Positions 11,873 to 22,519 of a stretch of 64,000 bases of DNA are shown piece by piece; the first letter of the stretch is position 1, and every line of letters begins with the position of its first letter. The DNA is taken from the NCBI GenBank assembly GCA_014218235.1, contig CM024761.1:86553968-86617967 (forward strand), given 5' to 3'. The stretch comes from Colocasia esculenta. Taxonomy: Eukaryota > Streptophyta > Magnoliopsida > Alismatales > Araceae. The notes under the pieces were generated by a model. It searched no databases, was not told the DNA's origin, and was given only the letters and a program-made list of their open reading frames with translations. The position numbers were made by a program, and so were the translations under genes.

Positions 11873-13485
11873 AAATGTCATGTCCCGAGTTAAAATCCAA
11901 CACACCCTCACATCGTTCAAGTACCATACATATGATACATACGTTATATGGAGAGTCCCAGAGCTAATGGGTGAAATAAAGCGTTGACGTAAAGATAAAT
12001 GAAGAGTAAGCATACATGAATATCAAATAAATTTAAGCACTATATAAATACTTAGTGATATTGAACATTAAAAAGAACACAAAGACTATTTGTTCATACA
12101 AACCGTGATGTCTTCATATTAGGCCACCACCACTTGATCGGCTCTTTATTCACCAGCTTCTTATTAGATTTCCTAGGTTTTGAACTAACCACTGATATCC
12201 CTAAATATAGTTTACTAAATACATCTCTTCATACATAATGGGAAGACATAACTTTCAGAATGTCAAGCTCTTTGACACAATTATTTTCCACAAATTTTGA
12301 CCAGTCTTTTCCACTAAATATGTACATACTACCACACCAACTACGTCGTAAGATTATAGAATATCGCAGTCCTTTTTCATCTTGAACAATAATGGATAAT
12401 CCAATTTTATTTTCTCAACTTTGTCTTTCTTCTTTCCGAATAATCTTTATGATTTTCTTCATCTTCTTTTTCACCAAAAGTAAACCATCATGCAATCTTC
12501 GAATATCCATCGGTAATATCTTTCGTTCAAACAAACACGTACTTTGATACGTTGGACATTTGTTCTTCTTTGAGTCTAATTTCCAATCGCGAACTCTCAT
12601 CACTAATTAGAAAAAAAATTATAACAATTTATTCATGAGTAATTTAAAATATGAAATTAAATCATAATATGGTAAATATGAAAGAATCAATCAAATGACT
12701 ACAAATAAACAACGAGTAATGCAACACCTCATTTAATTACCAAAAGAGATTGGTACAAGATTACAAGTGCCATCACTAATATGAATTGGCTTGTAGGGAA
12801 CTCACTAAATGTATATCAGAGAGGAGTGAATAGACGCACACCCGAAATTTTCAACAAATAATACAAACACATAATAAATGAACACCTAATTGCGATCAAA
12901 CATTCACAAACTGTCCAAAATAGGACAATTAAGACATTGAGTTAGATATACACATTCTCATTATTGAAAATAAGACTCGTGCACATCAATCTCATAGTCT
13001 TCAACGGAAAGGTTCATTGACACGGGCTTAACACGCTCTCGTGAGGTGTGTGCAGTGAAAAATGCTATACATGCATTGATCAAATTAAAACCCAAATAAA
13101 TATGAAAGAAATATGGAAACAAAATCATACATGTGAACAAGTGCAATAATAAACCAAATTCATACATACATGTAGATAAATTGTATTAAAGTAAGAAATA
13201 CAATACTAATCACTAAACTAAAAGTAAACAATTAAAAACAATCTATATAATACTCTTATATTAAAATAAGTTTGAATTAATGATCTAATAGCTACAAGAA
13301 AGATTTTGTACTCATTTTTTTTAATCTTGATCAAGTCACATTACAGTTCCATGCCTTTAGCATTCAATTCAAGAGGGAGAATGGGATCATTGAGACCCTT
13401 CATGTGCTTTCTATAGATAAAGTCTCTGCTTCAGATCAAAAGATCGATCTAAACCTGAAGATTTCTGTTTACAAGGGCAATCTTA
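11873..13485. other. CACTA 5' leader region, no recognised gene
   Basis: This AT-rich stretch lies upstream (on the minus strand) of the TNP2-type start. The longest minus-strand frame, 12603-12415, encodes a Lys/Arg-rich 62-residue peptide with no family I recognise. The interval 13330-13480 has codon-like composition on the plus strand but no identifiable domain. I would expect 5' untranslated sequence or leader introns of the transposon here, but cannot show splice sites. Confidence 0.5.
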
Positions 13486-13654
13486 GGCTATGTTTGGTAC
13501 CCTAAAATTTTGGAGTTATAGAATGGGATAGAGTGAAAATATCTTCTAAATTTGGAAATTATAGATTGGGATAGAGTGAGGATATCCCTAAATTGTGGGG
13601 AATTTTAGAGATATCCTCACTCTATCCTAGTCTATCCAAATACTAAACATAACC
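13486..13654. mobile_element. MITE-like inverted-repeat element, 169 bp
   Basis: The ends are GGCTATGTTTGGTA and, inverted, GGTTATGTTTAGTA. The interior is also palindromic (GGATAGAGTGAGGATATC against GATATCCTCACTCTATCC), so the whole unit could fold into a hairpin. It is bordered by TTA on the left and TAA on the right, which resembles but does not prove the TWA target duplication of PIF/Harbinger-derived MITEs. There is no coding capacity. It is inserted in the CACTA leader, so it is younger than, or moved with, that element. Confidence 0.6.
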
Positions 13655-13834
13655 TAAGATTCTTATAACTAAACCTAGTAATTAATGATAAGTTAGTTTT
13701 GAAAATCTTCAATGTCAAATTTTTGGATGATTTGGGGAAGGGGGCCGGGTGCAGGTGGGGGGGGGGGGTGTACCCAGTTCAGTTCGGTTTCAAATTCTGA
13801 AACTGAGTTGAACCGAATTAATTATTACTCAAAC

Positions 13835-13955
13835 AGAGTCTAGCGTAGTTGGTTAGCGCATGCATATAATATTTCAGCAGTGGCGCGGGTTCAAAACTCC
13901 CATCTTACATGTGAGTTTTGTGATAAAAGAATGAAAACAGAGTTTTTTTTTGTCA
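13835..13955 (+). mobile_element. tRNA-derived SINE-like segment, plus strand
   Basis: A polymerase III A box TAGCGTAGTTGG (13841-13852) and a B-box-like GGTTCAAAACTCC (13888-13900) lie 47 bases apart, followed by a short body and a T-rich tail. The layout fits plant SINEs with a tRNA-like head. It is not a working tRNA gene: no cloverleaf with a paired acceptor stem is present. Confidence 0.5.
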
Positions 13956-14036
13956 AAAAACATGACCCAACCTGAGATTCGAACCCTTCACCTCCAATGG
14001 GAGGTGCTAGCGTCTTAGCCACCAAGCCCACCTAGA
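13945..14036 (-). mobile_element. tRNA-derived SINE-like segment, minus strand
   Basis: On the minus strand there is GGCTTGGTGGCTAAGACGC (A-box-like), then CACCTCCCATTGGAGGTG and the B box GGTTCGAATCTC, ending in a T-rich tail next to the tail of the plus-strand SINE. This order, including the ACCTCCCA palindrome before the B box, is usual for plant SINE heads. The two copies converge tail to tail. Confidence 0.5.
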
Positions 14037-14153
14037 CTTATATTTAAATCGAACCAAATCGGTTCAGTTCGGTTCGGTTCGCTACAGTACTTCGATTTAA
14101 TTAGGCTTGTAAAAAAAAAGAGACCGGACCGAACCGACCCGTGTTCACCCCTA

Positions 14154-15445
14154 GTTAAAGGGGACCTAGTTGTCTGAATCGGAGACAATCTTCCAATGTC
14201 TAAGTCAGAGGTGACTGTGGAAATAAGACGTTCAAGGAGAGGGGTCTTTTCGCACGTGAGCAATTGTGAGGGAGAAGTTCACTTACCTCAATCCGAAGAT
14301 CATCGTTCCTTATATAGGCGCAGGTCCTAAAAGATCTTGAAATATTTTCGATGGTTGATGTCTCTAGGATGTAATCGTTGGGTTTCCAAGATAAGGATGT
14401 CCACTAAGACATTTCTAACGACTTTGTGCGGCAGCTATTCCAGATCATGGAAGAGCATGCAGTGCAACCCTATTAAAGGTCGCTGGAAGGTAAAGGGTTG
14501 CCTAGAAAATATTTTTGACATTTATTTAAATATATAATATATATATATATTAAATTTTTATGATTTTTAGACCACTTAATATCTTTTATTAAATTTATAT
14601 TTTCGAAGCAGATAATATCCGTATCCGCTCCGAATCCGAAAATTATCCGATTAAATTATCCGCTCCGTATTTGAATTATATTCGGAGCGGATACGGGTTA
14701 TCCGATTAACTATACAGATTTTATCCGATAATTAACCAAATTCGAAGTTAAACCACTTGCAAACACTGATGAGTCCAAAAGTTGGAGTAACAGTGGACCC
14801 ATATCCAAATGCATATACTCGTCACACAGAGATAAATATAACTCTGAAGGATCAATCCGTAGATTAACTCATCTTAAATTCTTAATTAGAAACTATCAAA
14901 TACTCCTGATTTAGATCTTCCTATATATAGCTATGGTATTTTAAAAAATGGGGGAAAAAAAACTAGAAGAGTCAGTGGTGCAATTTACTATACCTTTTTT
15001 TAAAACCTTCTGGACAGCAAAAACACCCAATCCTTTTCATGCAAGACCTTGGTGGATGATCCAACAGATGCATGATCATGTGTAGAAATATTCGGAGGAA
15101 GCAGCTTCTTAAGTACATCTCAATAGACGCTTAATTAACAACAGCTTGTTTTGGTTTCTTAAGAAACTCAAATCAACAATATTAATGAAAACTACCCTCA
15201 TCCGCTGCATGCATGCCTTCCAAGATTTTTGGAGTGGCCTACCATCTTTGATATTTAAAAATCTCACATTTATCGTTCCTGCACGTACGTGAATACCACA
15301 TAAACATATACAACGAGTAATGCACCATTTTACTGCCCATCGCTAGCTAATTACCACCACCATTTGTCATTTACGAAGTAGTAATATGTAAGTCCAAGTA
15401 TATGTGCAATGTGATCAATGTAGAAAACAACAACAACAACAAAAA
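14154..15445. other. Non-coding CACTA interior with a TATCCG/TCCGAATCCG-rich patch
   Basis: No gene is seen. Positions 14610-14760 repeat ATCCGCTCCGAATCCGAAAA and TATCCGATTAA motifs in both orientations, a composition often found near the ends of hAT-like elements, but no clean termini were found. The rest is AT-rich without structure I can name. Confidence 0.45.
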
Positions 15446-15945
15446 AAAGGACGGGAGGGGTAGGGGGGGTCGACTGGGGGCGCTCGGACGGGAGGGGAGG
15501 GGGGGGTCGACTGGGGGGCGCTCAGACAGGAGGGAGAGTGGGGGTCGCCAGTGGAGGGGGGAGGGTCGGCGGTGGAGGGGGAGGAGGGTGGGACGGAAGG
15601 GAGGGGTAGGGGGGGTTGACAGGGGGGCTTGGACGGGAGGGGTAGGGGGGGTTGACAGGGGGGCGCTCGGACGGGAGGGGGAGGGGGGGTCGACTGGGGG
15701 GCACTCAGACGGGAGGGAGAGGGGGGGTCGCCGGTGGAGGGGGGAGGGTCGCCGGTGGAGGGGGAGGGAGGTGGGACGGAAGGGGGAGGGGGGTGGGACA
15801 GAAGGGGGAGGGGGGGTTGGGACGGGAGGGGGAGGTGGGGTCGACAGTGGGGGGGGAAGTCGTCGGTGGAAGGGAGGGGGAGGGGGTCGCCGGTGGCGGG
15901 GAAGGGAGGGGGGGAATGGAGGGGGAGGGGGGGCTGGGGACATAC
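15446..15945. repeat. G-rich low-complexity block (C-rich on the transposon's sense strand)
   Basis: About 500 bp consist of degenerate repeats such as GGGAGGGGTAGGGGGGGTCGA and GGGGGTCGCCGGTGGAGGG. Runs of three or more G recur densely, so the plus strand has strong G-quadruplex potential. Long proline- or glycine-rich frames in all phases come from the composition and are not genes. The block lies just inside the 5' end of the CACTA element, upstream of its genes. Confidence 0.85.
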
Positions 15946-16084
15946 CTGCAGGCGGCGAGGCTGGCGGAGCACGGTGGCGGCAAGTGGCGAGGCTGGCGGC
16001 GAGGAGAGGCTGGCGGCAGCGGAGAGGGGCTTCGGTCGCGAGGCGGCGAGCGGCGAGCGAGGTGGCAGCGGCTGAGCGGTGACG

Positions 16085-16087
<3 letters not shown>

Positions 16088-16144
<57 letters not shown>
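16088..16144. repeat. (AG)n microsatellite, about 28 repeats
   Basis: This uninterrupted AG dinucleotide run reads (CT)n on the coding strand of the CACTA element, about 170 bp from its 5' end. CT-rich tracts near transcription starts are frequent in plant promoters, so it may mark the transposon's promoter or leader; that is inference from position. Confidence 0.95.
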
Positions 16145-16146
<2 letters not shown>

Positions 16147-16189
16147 GGAGAGCGAAAGGGGGCGTTTCGCAGGAGGAAAAAAAGCTGTT

Positions 16190-16315
16190 TTTCCGACCAT
16201 ATTTCCGACGGACATATTTCGGTCGGAACTTCCGACCGAATTTTTCGACGGATATTTTTAGTCGGAATTACCGACAGAAAATAATCCGTCGGTAATCCCG
16301 CAATTTCTTGTAGTG
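16190..16315. repeat. Right terminal inverted repeat and subterminal repeats of the CACTA element
   Basis: The same TTCCGACGGA family of motifs occurs here (16201, 16226, 16244, 16269 and 16285 regions), ending in the inverted terminal repeat TTTCTTGTAGTG at 16304-16315. This array is shorter than the left one. It lies at the 5' side of the transposon genes, next to the (AG)n tract, so it probably overlaps the promoter region. Confidence 0.85.
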
Positions 16316-17345
16316 TTACCTTGGGATTATGCCGGACCTCTGGTGTATGTTCATGGCACGGCTAGTGGGCAGTTGTGACTTCTACCCGACTGCCGGCATA
16401 CGACCATGTGTGTTGTGCAACTGTTATTATCATCTGTTTATCGATGTTTTACGACTTTGACCCTGTCTCATCTACTATCCCTATACTCTCATCTATTCAC
16501 ATTCTCTCTACACTCTAGTCTATTCTTCAATTACTCTCATCTATTCTTGGTACTCTATCTAGCCATGCAATTGATTGTCTAAGATAAGAAACATAACTAA
16601 CGCCAGACAATAGGGCCTGATCTGGTCCTGGGAGGTGCGCCCGAAAAGTGCCATTTGCCCGCGAGAGTCCAATGATTAGGATGTTGGCATACATCCAGTG
16701 CCATTTATACTATCAAGATTTAATCTATGACAATCAATCAATCAATTGAAGTGCTATCGTTACTAGTGCTCTGTTGTGCAACTCTACGTGTTATCTTGTT
16801 ATACGGCCAATCCGTTATCGTGTTTGTTGTGCTCTACTCTCATGAAAGTGCTATTGTTTCTCATTATTCTACTGCATAGTTCTATTGACTCTACATGACT
16901 GTTCTCTTTAGTTATCCTGCCTTATAAGATATTAATCACTTAAAGCATGCCTATTTATATGAGATATTAAGTTCTACTGGGCGTTTATCACTCATCCTGC
17001 GCTATTATTTCATGTGTTTTCTGGTGAGTCTGATGGAGACTACCACACTCACGAGGAAGGGGATGAGGATGTTCAGAAGTGACCAGCATTTTTGACAACC
17101 CGTGCTTTTTAGTTAGTTAGTTAGTCATTAGTTAGTTAATATGTAATAGTTTAGCTTTGAATAAAGTACTCTGGGCCCTAGTTTTGGCTCTGATTAGTGA
17201 ATATAATAGTGTTTGAGAAATTATTAATGAAGTTGGACTCTATATGGCATTATTGCAAATTGTGAAATGGTTTGTTGTTCTTTATGGCTCGATACTATTT
17301 ATTTAAATGTAATATTCCTCCGATATTCCGTGTCAGGGCATTACA
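16316..17345 (+). mobile_element. LTR retroelement A, 5' LTR, part after the CACTA insertion
   Basis: This continues the LTR interrupted at 1523. It matches 18640-19199 and, further on, 46971-47203 in the 3' LTR pieces. It ends in GGGCATTACA at 17345, six bases before the primer-binding site. It is non-coding. Confidence 0.8.
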
Positions 17346-17351
17346 GTTTTA

Positions 17352-17368
17352 TGGTATCAGAGCCTAGG
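17352..17368 (+). other. Primer-binding site of element A
   Basis: TGGTATCAGAGCC is complementary to the 3' end of plant initiator tRNA-Met, the usual primer of Ty3/gypsy reverse transcription. It follows the LTR end at 17345 by six bases and fixes the plus orientation of element A. Confidence 0.85.
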
Positions 17369-17542
17369 TTATTCGTATGTATAGGATGATCTAGGTTTGA
17401 CCTGCCTCGACTAAGAGTCTAATTCCTTGCCTATGTGAGAGATGGACCATGGGTAATATGTTAAAATAAACTCACACACGTACAAACTTAGTGCAACCTC
17501 AATGTCTTACATTAAAAATCTCTTTTGAAGGAACTTAGAACA

Positions 17543-18302
17543 ATGGCAGCGGAGCGTGCTCAACTCCTTGATATGCAGTCGACTCTGCAAGACATGACTA
17601 GAGCTCTGGTAAAGGCCACTCAGGGCTGTGGTAACAGAGGAGCTGGGGACTTGCACAGAAATTTCCGCAGCATGAACCCGCCTAAGTTCAGAAGAATAAC
17701 TGACCTAGATGAGGCAGAGCATTGGTTGAAGGAGATTGAACGTATATTCCACGTCATGCAATGTGCGGATGGGGACAAACTACTGCTGGCCACCTTCAAG
17801 CTAGAAAGGGACGCCCGTGCATGGTGGGAGTCTGTAGAAGTCACCATGGCTGATGCTCAGTTCGCATGGAACGAATTCAAAGACCACTTCAACTCCAAGT
17901 ATTTTTCTAAGAGAGTTCAAGAGAGGAAAGCCACTGAATTTGCCGTGCTATAAAAAGGAACCTCTCAGTTGCTGAGTATGAAGCTCAATTCTCACGGTTG
18001 GCACGACATGCCAATCACCTTGTCGACACCGAGAGAATGAAGGCAATGCGCTTTCTTAACGGGCTGAAGCCCGCGTACATCACTCAACTTGCGCCACTCG
18101 ACATCCAAACTTACGCCAAGATGGTCAAGAAGGCACAGCTATTGGAGGATGCGACCGACCTCACCGATCGCATCAAGGGTAGAATGGTCAAGAAGGAACA
18201 GACATCCGAATCCTCAAGCAAGCCCACCAACGGCAAGGAGAGGTCGTTTAGCATCACCGACGGGCCAAGCCAAGAGCGGAAGCCCGAGGTCTTTACCCCC
18301 TC
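17543..18302 (+). pseudogene. Element A gag remnant (Retrotrans_gag domain)
   Basis: It starts at the ATG in ACAATGGCAGCGGAG and encodes a coiled N-terminus, then GAGDLHRNFRSMNPPKF, EAEHWLKEIERIFHVMQC, ATFKLERDARAWWESV and FNSKYF, the typical gag core of plant Ty3/gypsy elements. A break at 17951-17953 (TAA and a frameshift) is followed in another frame by ARHANHLVDTERMKAMRFLNG and MVKKAQLLEDA. Coding ends abruptly at 18302, where LTR sequence begins: the zinc knuckle, all of pol and the start of the 3' LTR are missing. The gag is close to that of element E (shared GAGDLH.NFRS and DARAWW). Confidence 0.85.
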
Positions 18303-19199
18303 TGGTAATTAAGTGTAATTATTCACTTAATCCCCCTATTAATTTAATAAACTTGTATTCGTTTTATTCGCACATTTTGTATACCGTTATCGCGTCCCTC
18401 TACCTTCGAGCACTAAAGGCATGATGGACAACTTGGTTCTTTACACACTTCTATCTTGGCTTGGACTACCTCTCCGTTGAGAATACTCCTGACAGGACCA
18501 GGGACTCCTTGTCAAGGCCTCCATAAGTCTCATTGGCTTTGGCGGACGTCCATTGCTGACAAACGGGTTGTACCATTAAAACCCTTACACCGTTAGGGAT
18601 CAGCATCATCCAACATCTTTAGTGTGTTTCCTTCTTAACTTGGGATCATGCCAGACCTCTGGCCTATGTTCATGGTGCGGCTAGTGGGCGGTTGTGACTT
18701 ATACCGGACTGGAGACATATGACCATGTGTGCTGCACAACTGTTATTATCGCATCATTATCGATGTTTTACGACTTTGACCCTGTCTCATCTGCTATCCC
18801 TATACTCTCATCTGTTCACATTCTCTCTACACCCTCATCTATTTGTCAATTACTCTCATCTATTCTTGGTACTCTATTTGGCTATACAATTGATTGTCTA
18901 AGATAAGAAACATAACTAACGCCAGGCAACAGGGCCTGATCTGGTCCTGGGAGGTGCGCCCGAAAAGTGCCATTTGCCCACGGGAGTTCAACGATTAGGA
19001 TGTTGGCATATATCTAGGGCCATTTATACTATCAAGATTTGATCTATGACAATCAATCAATCAATAGAAGTGCTATTGTTACTAGTGCTCTGTTGTGCAA
19101 CTCTATGTGTTATCTCGTTATACGACCAATCCGTTAGTGTGTTTGTTGTGCTCTACTCTCATGAAAGTGCTATTGTTTCTCGTTATCTTGCTACATAGT
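18303..19199 (+). mobile_element. Element A 3' LTR, first piece (5'-truncated)
   Basis: It matches the 5' LTR from 1199 onward (GTAATTAAGTGTAATTATTCAC) and keeps the uninterrupted CACTA target site near 18630. Compared with the 5' copy it has a 10-bp addition near 18427. It begins inside the LTR, not at a TG terminus, and ends where element B (TGTAATAACGG) starts. Confidence 0.8.
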
Positions 19200-21150
19200 T
19201 GTAATAACGGGTACGTTCGGATCGAGGTTTAGTAGGTTTGGAGGCCAGTGTGTGGCCATTGTTAGACCATGAAGGTCTAAATGTGTTTCTACGGGTTTTC
19301 TAGGTCAGGTGGGAGGCAGAAGGGTTGAGCATCCCAGCCCAAGCAGGGCTCTGTCGGGCTCTTTGAGAACACGTCACTTACAGACAATGTGATTCTCATG
19401 GGTTATCATGTCCTGTTTCCCCGACGCGATTAGGATGTTAATCGCGTTCACTATAAGGAACGCGATTTTGCACCACGGTTACGTGGTCGTCACTGCATGC
19501 GCACCGCGTGGTGCATGCACGACGTCGTGGGTTTTAGTCACGTCGGCAACATCAGACGCGTTTATTAACACGTCAGGTATGTACGCCATGATTTGGTTAT
19601 GTTGTGTTAAGTGTATGTTCCCCTGGTCGAACAGTGCAATTGCACTGCTTAGGTGGGGAAGATATTGTCGCGACTCTGAAGGAGAACTGGGGCAATTTTG
19701 GTGCAATTAAAGGGTTGAGCATGTTAGAAAGCATGTCCAGGGTTTCTTTTGAACTGATATCTTTGTATAGCATGCTTGTATGGCCATGTATGGTGTTTTT
19801 TCAGAATGGATTTTAGGGTGTGTTCCAAGTGGTTGAACGGCGTCTGGTACAGTCGATGCGTTCATGTGAACGCGTCGGCCATGGGCGACACAATTCAACC
19901 GTAATGGTGGCCGGTAAGTAGGACACGATTCAGTCATAAGAAAGCATCCAATGTCTTGGACGCATTTTAGAAAGTGGCCACCCGAGCTCTGGTGTGTTGT
20001 GGCCTGTTTGTCCAGTTTCTGTCCCACGTTGCTTGGGCTATGTTACCAAGGCAATGTAGGGTCTGTATGGGTTGTGTTGACCCATGTCGTGATTGATATC
20101 GAGGTGTTTTGCGTGGAATTGTGTGCATAGAGAGTTGGGTGTCACGTCTTCAGTAGTTACCTCTCCAGTCGGTTACCCTAGCACCGGGTGATTAGGGCTT
20201 GTCTCGGTACGGGAGTACCGTCAAGATTTGTGTCATCTTCATGGACACCCTCACTCCTGTGTTTGAGTAGTACGTCCGGCTGAGGGAAAGACGACAGTGG
20301 ACAAGGGCTTGTGTTTGTGGGTGTGCGGCCATTTTTAGCGCGCTCTTGGTTGAGGGACGGACACCTGTAGACGTACTGGTCCTCACCTAGTCCTGTTCCA
20401 GTGCCTCACTTTAGGGTTCTCGGCCGAAGCCCCTAAAGGTGTCAGGCTTGGTCCTGCAGCGGTGTAGCTTGCAGGTGTGATGTGGTTAGTCTCCACGGTT
20501 CTTGTTTTGTTGAGGTGGAGCAGCAGCTGGACCCTTCATCTGTGGCTGCGAGGCTTAGAGGCGTACTTGTGTAGTTTGTCGAGTCTGTGGCTGGTGTCGC
20601 GAACTAGTCTTCGTGACTCATGTTTGACGTAACCTTCCTTTATCTTGCACACTTTGACGTGTGTTGCCATTTATTTATTTATTTGCAATTGTAGCATCAT
20701 GCTTAGATGGTGCATGTTTATAGCTTTGATATTAATTGTGTTTCTCGGCTTGGGGGAGTTACCCTACTGAGCCAATGACTTGTGAGGCTCACCCCTTTTT
20801 CTTCCAGGTAAGGGAGAGTGAGAGGATTCACATCCCTCCTGTAGTTCTGGTCAGCACAATAGTGGAGTTGGGCCCTCGCCACCAGCAGAGTAAAGTTCTT
20901 ACTTGTGGAGCCTTGGGGGTTTGTCCTAGGCTGTTGTATCTATTATGATGACTATGTATGGAACTTAGTATGTACATTTCATATGGACATGTATGAGCAA
21001 TGTATCTTATATATGCTTAACGTGTTTCTTTTATATTTTCACGGACATATGTGATTGATATCCCTTGCGAGGCCTCGGCTCGATCGCAGAAGACGGTGTC
21101 ATGTCAAGCTCATTATAGGTTAACAGGTTTGAACGGCGTGGACCGTTACA
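19200..21150 (+). repeat. Element B 5' LTR
   Basis: It begins TGTAATAACGG and ends CGTTACA. It is 1951 bp and lacks about 166 bp that are present in the 3' copy (36202-36370). It carries a GACGCG/GCGATT-rich cluster near 19370-19480. Confidence 0.9.
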
Positions 21151-21152
21151 GT

Positions 21153-21170
21153 TGGTATCAAAGCAAGGTC
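21153..21170 (+). other. Primer-binding site of element B
   Basis: TGGTATCAAAGC lies two bases after the LTR end. It differs by one base (A for G) from the initiator tRNA-Met complement used by A, C and E. The same variant occurs in element D at 39625, which supports a shared lineage for B and D. Confidence 0.75.
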
Positions 21171-21299
21171 CGTGTAAATATGAAAAGTACGGGAAATGTA
21201 CATAGTTGTTCCTATCATGGTTTTCTGCTGGTAGTTGGCCCTGTTTTTGTAATGATATATTTGTGTTATGTGGATGGAATGTGTATGTGCAGGTTTATA

Positions 21300-22500
21300 T
21301 TGGCCGATAGGCAAGATTGGGGATGAGGAGGTGATTATCCTGAGAAGACTACTCATCAAATGATAGAGAGAATGCTGGAGAGTATCATGCATATCCGGGT
21401 AAGATTGGATCAGAAACTACCAGGTCAGCCTTCCGGGGTAGCACCACCGGTGACGGAGGAGATAATTCCGGCACCATTAGTACCACCCTATGGAGTAGAG
21501 GCACCCCTTGTAGCACCTTTACCTCCAGTGGTACCAGTGAGGCCAGCAAGTGTGGAGGAGTCCACGATGATGGTGGAGAGGTTTTTACGTTTGCAACCAC
21601 CAACATATTCGGGAGGTCCAAATCCGGATATAGTTGAGCATTGGATTCATGAAATTGAAAGGGTGTTTGTTACAATGAGGTGTCCTTAGGCGGATAGAGT
21701 TACTTTGGCAACTTATCAGTTAAAGGTTTTGCACAAGAGTGGTGGAGACTTAAGATGCAAACCGTGTTTACCGATAGAGCTGAAGAAACAATCACATGGG
21801 CCAAGTTTCTAGAGGTCTTCAACAATACTTTCTTTCCGGTACAAGTTCAGCAAGTAAAGAGGGAGCAATTTAGAACACTTCAACAAGGGAAGTTGTCGGT
21901 GTTGGAGTATCAAATGAGGTTCATGGCCTTGAGCAGGTATGCCCCATATATAGTAACCAACAATGCAATGATAATTGAGTACTTTATCTGGGGATTGAGG
22001 CCGGAGTTGCAAGATGCAGTTATTCCTTTGATGTGTGGTATAGTGGAAGAAGTAGCCCAAATAGCAGCAATACTTGAAAGAACCATGCAAGCCAGGCAGT
22101 CTAGCGGATCGGGATCAAGTGGTGGTAGTTTCTGACTTCCACAGCAATGCACGGGTGTTAGCAAGGGAAAGGCACCTTCGGAAGGAACATCTTCTTTGGG
22201 CTTTGAAAAATGGGGCAACAAGTTGAAAAATATATTTAGAGGTCAAGGAGGTGGCAAGCATCAAGGATTTCAGCAAGGGCGTGATTACAAGCCGGAGACG
22301 GAGGAGTTTCAACAAAGGACGGCAAGGCAGCCCGGGGAATTCCGATGTTACAATTGTGATCAGCTGGGGCATATGGCGAGGAATTGTCCATAACAAAGGA
22401 GAGCTAGCTATGGTAGCGGGCACCACAGCAGCAACAGCAGCAAGCAACCACAACAACAACCTTCAGTAGGGCAAGGAAGAGGTGCACCTTACTAGAGGGG
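21300..22500 (+). pseudogene. Element B gag remnant
   Basis: It encodes PPTYSGGPNPDIVEHWIHEI, VFVTMRCP, WAKFLEVFNNTFFPVQVQQV, LSVLEYQMRFMALSRYAP and, at about 22343-22390, a CX2CX4HX4C zinc knuckle (CYNCDQLGHMARNC). The start methionine seen in element D is not conserved, there is a TAG at 21687-21689, and frame changes occur near 21740 and 22140. The role in an intact element would be the structural capsid and RNA binding. Confidence 0.85.
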
Positions 22501-22519
22501 CGGAGGACGAGGACGAGTA

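Larger units (their letters stand above)
13757..14153. mobile_element. hAT-like non-autonomous element (tentative)
   Basis: The right end reads, inverted, TAGGGGTGAACACGGGTCGG, followed inward by GGTTCGGT repeats; the left end has GGGGTGTACCC followed by AGTTCAGTTCGGTTT. TAGGGGTG ends and repeated GGTTCGG subterminal motifs are usual in small plant hAT elements. The left end is blurred by a run of 12 G residues and I could not find an 8-bp target duplication, so the left boundary is uncertain. Two tRNA-like SINE segments lie within it. Confidence 0.4.
1524..16315 (-). mobile_element. CACTA (En/Spm-like) DNA transposon, 14.8 kb
   Basis: The ends are CACTACAAGAAAATGCG at 1524 and the inverted CACTACAAGAAATTGCG ending at 16315, each followed inward by many TTCCGACGGA-type subterminal repeats. 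The element is flanked by TTA (1521-1523 and 16316-16318), the 3-bp target duplication typical of CACTA elements. The target without the insertion is preserved in the other LTR of the host element: TTCCTTCTTAACTTGGGAT around 18630. Both genes read on the minus strand (TNP2 type 8195-11858, Transposase_24 type 2066-8078), so the biological 5' end is at 16315. The transposase gene is broken, so this copy is probably not autonomous. It carries younger insertions of its own (13486-13654 and about 13757-14153). Confidence 0.95.

Noticed and set aside
13330..13480. Exon-like stretch reading VTLQFHAFSIQFKRENGIIE on the plus strand
   Set aside because: No family recognised, it is on the strand opposite to the transposon genes, and no splice context is clear. 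Capture of a host exon is possible but unsupported.
13841..14022. Possible tRNA genes from A and B box matches
   Set aside because: No paired acceptor stem or anticodon arm could be built; the tails and arrangement fit SINE heads instead.
15371..16284. Long proline-rich (minus) and glycine-rich (plus) open frames up to 266 codons
   Set aside because: They come from the G-rich low-complexity block and the AG microsatellite. Every frame is open and none has a domain.
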